Assembly (NCBI GenBank): GCA_022575985.1
Contig: JAKSXM010000272.1
Span: forward strand, 23,556,501 to 23,620,500
Origin: Anagrus nilaparvatae
Taxonomy: Eukaryota; Arthropoda; Insecta; Hymenoptera; Mymaridae
Length of the DNA: 64,000 nt
Reading direction: 5' to 3'
Positions within the stretch are counted from its first letter, which is position 1, and every line of letters begins with the position of its first letter. This document shows positions 58,248 to 64,000 of this stretch, piece after piece. The position numbers and the translations under genes were made by a program. Under the pieces are notes generated by a model. That model made no database searches and was not told the origin of the DNA. It saw only the letters and a list, made by a program, of their open reading frames with translations.

Positions 58248-60811
58248 TCATGTAATAGTTTTTTTAGGATTTTTATGATTTTCTTGATTTCTAAAATATT
58301 CTTGTATTTCTTGCAATGATTTATTTCTTGTATCTGGAATGCAAAATACAAGAAATGGAAAACCTAATAAACATATCAATAACAAACCAGAAAATAGATA
58401 AAATTCTCCAAATAAATCGACGAAATTTTGAAACAACTTAGTTGAAATAAAAGAAGCGAGAACATTTGATTGAACAGCAAAAAATGAACCAACACTTTTA
58501 AAATTTGCTGGAAATATTTCCCCTAAAATAACAATTGGAACATTAGTTAATCCAAATGATGTAATAATATAATATACGAGAATTGATAACAGTGGAAGTA
58601 ATTGAATACAATTAGGATCTACTCCATGACCAATTAAATAAAAGTGAATCGTTAATTCAATCATAGTTATAGCGCTGCCAAAATTTGAAAAAATTAACCA
58701 GAATTTTCTTTTCATTTTATCAATACAAAATATGAATACGAATGAAAAAATTATGTGTAAAATATTTACTAAAATTACTGCCAACGAAGGTTTTATCAAA
58801 TTAAATTTTGCTAATTTTAAAATTAATTCTAAATAGACCTGAATAACAGCTTTCCCATTGATCGCAGCGTAAGCGAATAATATCATAAGGATAATTAAAT
58901 TTTTTCTCAAGTATCGAGTGTTCATTTCTTTTATTTTTTTTCTTAATGAATTTGATTTAGATTCTTCAACATATTTCTTGATCTCTGTTAATTCTTCGTC
59001 TACGTCTTCATGTTTTCTGTACCATTTCAACGATTCTTTAGCTGCTTTAGAATTATTGTTTTTTTCTAAATTGTAAGGTGAGTCGGGTATAAAATACAAA
59101 ATTAAACTTCCGACCAAACTCAAGATAATAAATATTAAACTGAAAGAAGTTAGGGATAGAAAACTTCCTAAAATAGTTGATAATAGTTCACCAATTGGTG
59201 GGCCAAAATGTACTGCATTAGCAAAAGTACCTCTATTTTTCGAAAGAGCAATTTCAGCACACAGTAAAGTACAAGCAATAACTGATATTCCTACACCCAA
59301 ACCGGATACGAAGCGCGATAAATATAACCAAATTACCGAATCTGCTAAAAACATACAAATCCAGCCTAGTAAAAATGGAAAGAAACTTATAAGGGATGAA
59401 ATTTTGCTACCATACAACTGAACAAATACTGCTCCAAAAATCACTCCTAAAAATCTTCCAATTTGCATAATTGATGCTACCCAAGAAGCTTGATCCAAGT
59501 CAATTTTTATTTCTGAGTCTGAAGATGTTAATCTAGCTAAGTATGGAGATGTCCATGCATTTATAGCTCCTGATTGTATTTTTAGAACCATTGCTAAAAC
59601 ATAATTATTGAAATTGATTTTAAATTCTAAATTTAGTTAACCTTAAATTATTTACTTCTCAAAAACCTTATTAAGGGTAAAATTATATCTTAGTAGTTTA
59701 TAATCAAATCATATGAAGATTTAAAATATTCCCATTACATAGGTTATGAATTTTGTACTAAATTTTGCGAAAAATATTCACATTTCTCGTTATGAAAAAT
59801 TTTTTGCCACTTTCTTAAATTTTTAATCACCATTCCATAAAATTATATAGAAACTGACGATTCAATCAATTGACTCAAAAAGATCACGAGTTTGAAGTAA
59901 AGCGCAAGGGGTAAAGTTATTCTATATTGACACTCAATACCAGTCTTGGGGCAGACCATCACTAACCATTGGCAAAGTTTAAGGGAAAGATTATCGCCTA
60001 AATAGTGTTACGGTTGCTAGAAGTTCGACATTCTAAGAGTTCGAGGAATTCGATGAAGTGTAGACGTTTGTCCTAATATCAAATAAATATACCTAGTGGG
60101 CTACTATTTACGTAGTTATTATGTGAATCAAGTATAAATTATTTTAATTCTTCCAAGACAACCGGGGTCAAAGATTCCAGTTCTGTTAAGAAAATTAGTA
60201 TATTTAGTCTCATATCCTGGTAAAAGGTCCTAAGGGTAACCGACATGGGATACGTCAAATAACAAAATTTTTGACAGCGGTGGGATACGTACTCAACCTC
60301 TTTTGGACGTGGCAGAATTAATACTTAAAAATAAAAACAACCGTTCGTTCAAGGAATTGAGTTATCAAAAATGTAAATACCTAAGAGCGATATATTTGTA
60401 AAGATAATTAAGCATTTCGTATTATTATTTTTTGGAATTTTATCAACAATTTCATATCAAAAGACATTTTGATTTTAATAAATTTAGGCTACAAAAGATA
60501 AGAAAAATAGGGTAAAAGCGATTTAGACGGGACAAATAAGTTTGAAAAAATAGAAGAATGAATAAAATAATAAAGCTTTATATATACCTAAGAATCCCAT
60601 AGATAGAAATAACTATTTTTCAAAAAGTATGTCAAAATATTCTTAACCTATACACAACAGTAAACCAAATTGCCAATGATATTTTCCCAAAATCCAACGC
60701 GTATTCAAGCCTTATAAACCACAAATTGATTTAATTGCGTAATTATTTGTATTTACCTCCAATACCTGCTATCCACAATGGATCAATTTTACTAAATTTT
60801 AATAGAAACAT
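58248..60811 (-). CDS. Tret1-like transporter, subfamily D, gene 2
   Basis: Predicted 466 residues from complement(58248..59593) and complement(60757..60811), intron 1,163 bases. Exon 1 is MFLLKFSKIDPLWIAGIG, the same 55-base design as D1. TM7 reads AINGKA, the TM8-9 loop DKMKRK, and the C-terminus PDTRNKSLQEIQ. The intron carries a block near 59995-60290 that is less AT-rich and may be an old LTR. A TIR element lies 84 bases upstream of the ATG, where the promoter should be. Confidence 0.86.
59995..60290. repeat. Less AT-rich block in the D2 intron, possible LTR relic
   Basis: It opens TAGTGTTACGGTTGCTAGAA. Near the right end lies TTTTTGACAGCGGTGGGATA, which has the look of a retroelement leader just past an LTR. 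No matching second LTR or coding sequence is present, so this is only a suggestion. Confidence 0.3.
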
Positions 60812-60895
60812 TTTTTTAAATATTTAATATCTCAAACTAAAACCTTTTTAATACTGAGTTTAATAAATGATAATACAACATAATTATTACACTTG

Positions 60896-61288
60896 TTAGG
60901 GTAGAAGGGGTGGTTTTCGCCACCATTAAGAAAATTTGAAATTAAACTATGGATATTTTAAAATATTATGCAATTGCATGGCTAAAAAGTGTTTAAATGT
61001 TTTTGAAAAAGATAATTATTAATTAAAATTCCGACCCTGGTAATTTCCAAAACTTATTTTTTGTAAAACCTAACCTTTAGGTCCAAAACCCTGAAAAACC
61101 GGGGTTCTCGCCACCAAGCATATTAGCGAAATGGGTCAATATTCTTGTGGCTAGATGCAATGAGGCATTAAAAAATAGATTTTTTAGACTTTTAAGGTAA
61201 TTAGCACCACATTTTAAAAGGTTAAAGTTCAAATAACGAGGGTGGCGAAAACTGTATACACTGGCGAAAACCCCCTTCTCTACCCTAA
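60896..61288. mobile_element. 393-bp MITE upstream of gene D2
   Basis: The ends TTAGGGTAGAAGGGG and CCCCTTCTCTACCCTAA are inverted repeats continuing into GGTTTTCGCCACC and CTGGCGAAAACC. Internal copies of the CGCCACC motif occur near 61106. Non-coding. Confidence 0.8.
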
Positions 61289-61689
61289 TCATTAATAATT
61301 TTTTTTCATCATTTCTTATCATTCTTGACCAATAAACTTAAAAATTTTTTTTATTTTATAATACTGACGGCAGATAAAAATAAAACGACACAAGTTTTTG
61401 ATTAAGTAAATAATATATTCTTAAAAATATAATTTGATCGATTACTTCGTGAAAAAATGTTAAATTTTATGATATTTACGTCAACAATTAAAGTGACGTT
61501 TATTTTACAGATTATTTTTTACATGAAGGATATCGAACTCCTAATAGTTCACGCCGGTTGGACCCATGTTAGACTGAAGTGTAATGGAAAGGTTCAAACT
61601 ATTTTTTTTTACAAAACTGCATCTTTTTCTAGCAACTTATATCTTCCATGGTTGCTTTTTCAATTTTTCTCAGCTATTTTCGTGTTTTT

Positions 61690-62015
61690 GTCCTTTTATT
61701 GTTAATAAAATTTTCATATTACTACTACCAAATGCTTATTTTACATTATTGTTCAGATTTTCATTTGGCTGCTTGACTTGGTAGAAAATTCACAAATTTA
61801 AAAACTAGTTATTTAAGAAAATCATTTTATGATATAAAGCTTTTAAATTAGCTAATCCCAGAATTTTTTTGAGTGGATAAAATTATGATATAAAACTTGA
61901 AATTTCTATCCAATTAGAAGAAAGTAAAACTTTCGTATTAAGAAATATTTAAGCTCAAAAACAAAATCATAAATAATTATTTTCCCGCGCATGCGTAGTT
62001 TAAATCGACTTTTAT
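61690..62015. repeat. Diverged relative of the 17505-18446 element interior
   Basis: The order CAGATTTTCATTTGGCTGCTTGACTTGG..., AAAATCATTTTATGATAT... and CCCGCGCATGCGTAGTT parallels 17878-18130 (CAGATTCTCATTTGGTTACG..., CTCGCGCATGCGCAGTT). It abuts a LINE fragment. Confidence 0.55.
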
Positions 62016-62049
62016 ACAGATAATTTCATATAAGCATCTAAACTTCAAC

Positions 62050-62835
62050 TGACGCTGAAACCTTTGCCATCCTTGAAGCAACTTGGTATATATGGGAAAA
62101 ACAAATCAAGAGAGCAATTATATTTACAGAATCTCAAGAAAATATAAATAAACTAGGCGAAAAGCAATCAGCGCCCATACAAATACAATAACTCTGGATA
62201 CAAAACATAAATTGCAGATCCTACATAAAAATGGATATCTCATCACAATAGTATACGTTCCAGCACATAAATGAATAATAGGAAATGAAAAAGCTGAAAT
62301 AGCTGCAAAAAAGCCCACCTATTAAAAAAATTGGAAAATCTATTCATTCACTATTCAATACCTATAAAAGAAGTACAGAGTACGTTTCTTTAGGAGATGC
62401 ATTTACAGTTTTCGATTGCAATGCTTTCAGCATGGAGCGGCACACAGGGCTATAAAAGATATGAAACCAACACAAACTTCCTGGTCAAGTCCTCAAATTA
62501 CGAACTTGATGAAATAAAAAGTGGAGCAGGAAAGAATCAGTTAGATATCTGAGACTAACATCCGGATACACAAACTACAAGGTCTTTTTACATAAAATAA
62601 AATTAGTGGATAGTCCAATGTGCAACTGTAACAACAACACAGCAACAATCGAGAATTTGCTTAGCTGTGACCCATATAAAAATAACAGAGACAGGTGCCT
62701 AACACAAATTATAACAGAAAACAGCAACAATTAAAATAATCCAAACCTAAGCAACATTTTATCAACAAGAAACACATTCTATATTAACAAATTACTAGAA
62801 TATCTACAGCAAATAAACTTTCAAATTTAAAAGCA
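62050..62835 (+). mobile_element. Degenerate LINE fragment with RNase H domain
   Basis: The plus strand reads AETFAILEA...RAIIFTESQ, the first and second motifs of a LINE RNase H, then IVYVPAHK...IIGNEKAEIAAKK, the third (H...GNE.AD), in frames broken by stops. About 200 bases on, RLTSGYTNYKVFLHKI and CNCNNNTATIENLLSC match the zinc-knuckle C-terminal region of I- or Jockey-type elements. It is dead and 5'-truncated. Confidence 0.75.
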
Positions 62836-63369
62836 TACACATGAAGCTAAACAATGCACTTGCTTTATCTGGAATGATTATTCTAATGTGCATAGAATGC
62901 ATCTCATAAAAATAAAGTAAACTCAGCATAAATGTCTTTATAGTAACGATAACACAACGCCAATAAAAATTTATTATAGAGGTAACTATAATCACAAGAA
63001 GGCTGAATAACTCTTTTGCGCAGTAGGAAGTCAGGAGGAAAAGCTACCTCCAAACGAAGAAAAAAAAGCATCCAAAAGGACAATATTTTCTAGTGTAAAA
63101 TAAACATTTAGCATTAATAATAAGAGCCAAAGATAAAAAAAGCCAAAAAATACGAAAATGAGTGGTAAAATTCAGAATTAAACTGAGGTAGCTAAAGAAA
63201 TTTATTTTTAATTGCACTTTCGGAAAAATGTAAAGTTTAAGACGATTTTCGGTGCCTTCAGTCCAACTGTAGCCTAATTTGGCGTGAAATTTCTTATGAG
63301 GTTTTTGTTTTAATAAACTACTTTATCAAATTTGATGATATGTGCGAATGATTTTTAAAAAAATGTAAT
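62836..63369. other. Intergenic DNA, left part probably LINE 3' UTR
   Basis: No A-tail or target duplication could be fixed. Nothing coding was seen before the stop of gene D3. Confidence 0.35.
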
Positions 63370-64000
63370 TCAAATTCTATTATTTTTAAGATTAGCTTGA
63401 TTTTTCATATTCTCTTGTATTTCTTGTAACGATTTATTTCTTGTATCTGGAATAAAAAATATGAAAAATGGAAATGCCAATATTGAAATAAACGAAAAAA
63501 AACAAAATAAATAAAATTCTCCAAATAAATCAACGAATGTATAATATGATTTTAACGAAACGAAAGCCGTTAACGTACTTAATTCAAGAACAATAAATGA
63601 ACCAATACTTTTAAAATTTCCCGGAAATATTTCTCCCAACAGTATAACTGGTACAGATCCCATTCCAAATGATGCTACAACATAATAAACAATTAATGAC
63701 AATAAGGGCAAAAGTTGAATACTGTTAGGATTTATACCATGATGAATTAAATAAAATTGAACAGCTAATCCTAATAAACATATAAATAATCCAATATTTG
63801 AAAATATTAGCCAAAATTTTCTTTTCATTTTATCAACACAAAATATAAATAAAAATGAACAAATCAAGCTTATACCTTTAGACCCCATTACAGCTAACGA
63901 AGGTTTGATCAAATCAAATTTTGCTGATTTTAAAATTAATTCTAAATATACTCCAATAATCATTCCACCATTCATTGTAATATAAGCAAATAATATCATA
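63370..64000 (-). CDS. Tret1-like transporter, subfamily D, gene 3 (cut by window edge)
   Basis: The last 210 codons of a D-type porter. TM7 reads TMNGGM, the TM8-9 loop DKMKRK, then GEIFPGNFK before TM11 and PDTRNKSLQEIQ close to the C-terminus, which ends NLKNNRI. The frame is open to the right edge, so exon 1 and the N-terminal half lie beyond the window. It shows that the array continues to the right. Confidence 0.85.
   Translation of the reverse strand, partial: MILFAYITMNGGMIIGVYLELILKSAKFDLIKPSLAVMGSKGISLICSFLFIFCVDKMKRKFWLIFSNIGLFICLLGLAVQFYLIHHGINPNSIQLLPLLSLIVYYVVASFGMGSVPVILLGEIFPGNFKSIGSFIVLELSTLTAFVSLKSYYTFVDLFGEFYLFCFFSFISILAFPFFIFFIPDTRNKSLQEIQENMKNQANLKNNRI

Noticed and set aside
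59995..60290. Full LTR retrotransposon in the D2 intron
   Set aside because: No second LTR, no gag or pol frames and no defined ends; kept only as a low-confidence repeat.

Overview
The window is AT-rich eukaryotic DNA, almost certainly from an insect. It has GT-AG introns, dense short inverted-repeat transposons, and remnants of copia, Penelope, R1-type and RNase-H-bearing LINE retroelements. It is dominated by one family of two-exon sugar-porter (MFS) genes that match the insect facilitated trehalose transporter (Tret1-like) group. The exact species cannot be read from the sequence. A parasitoid hymenopteran or another small AT-rich insect genome would fit, but this is a guess.

Layout. From 1 to about 16 kb there are no convincing genes: AT-rich DNA with several terminal-inverted-repeat elements, one holding a 468-bp higher-order tandem repeat. 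From 16 to 64 kb the minus strand carries ten complete Tret1-like genes, one gene cut by the right edge, and two pseudogenes. They fall into four subfamilies by exon 1 and C-terminal motifs. A = 16.1-18.7, 23.4-25.7 and 50.3-51.8 kb. B = 27.7-29.1, 32.7-34.1 and 47.0-48.5 kb, plus a pseudogene at 41.2-41.6. C = 37.4-40.4 and 44.0-46.2 kb, plus a pseudogene at 53.6-54.0. D = 55.6-57.4, 58.2-60.8 and 63.4 kb to the edge. Every complete gene has a short first exon ending in phase 1, just after a W-(I/V)-x-(G/S)-(I/V/F)-(G/A) stretch, and one large second exon. The conserved reading start is therefore the ATG of exon 1, not an in-frame codon in exon 2.

On the plus strand, one phase-0 exon at 21.8 kb encodes the second half of a PH domain resembling the Outspread/MPRIP family. 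It lies between the first two transporter genes, so at least the left part of the array is probably nested antisense inside introns of that gene.

The array has grown by tandem and segmental duplication (for example the repeated unit C gene - tRNA-like fragment - B gene). It shows patchy near-identity between copies that suggests gene conversion, and it has been hit by transposons whose empty sites survive in the sister copy. The sugar-binding TM7 motif is kept in the A genes and eroded in B, C and D, and the usual TM10 tryptophan is missing throughout. The products are very likely plasma-membrane facilitators of the SLC2-like fold, but trehalose as their substrate is not supported by the residues visible here.
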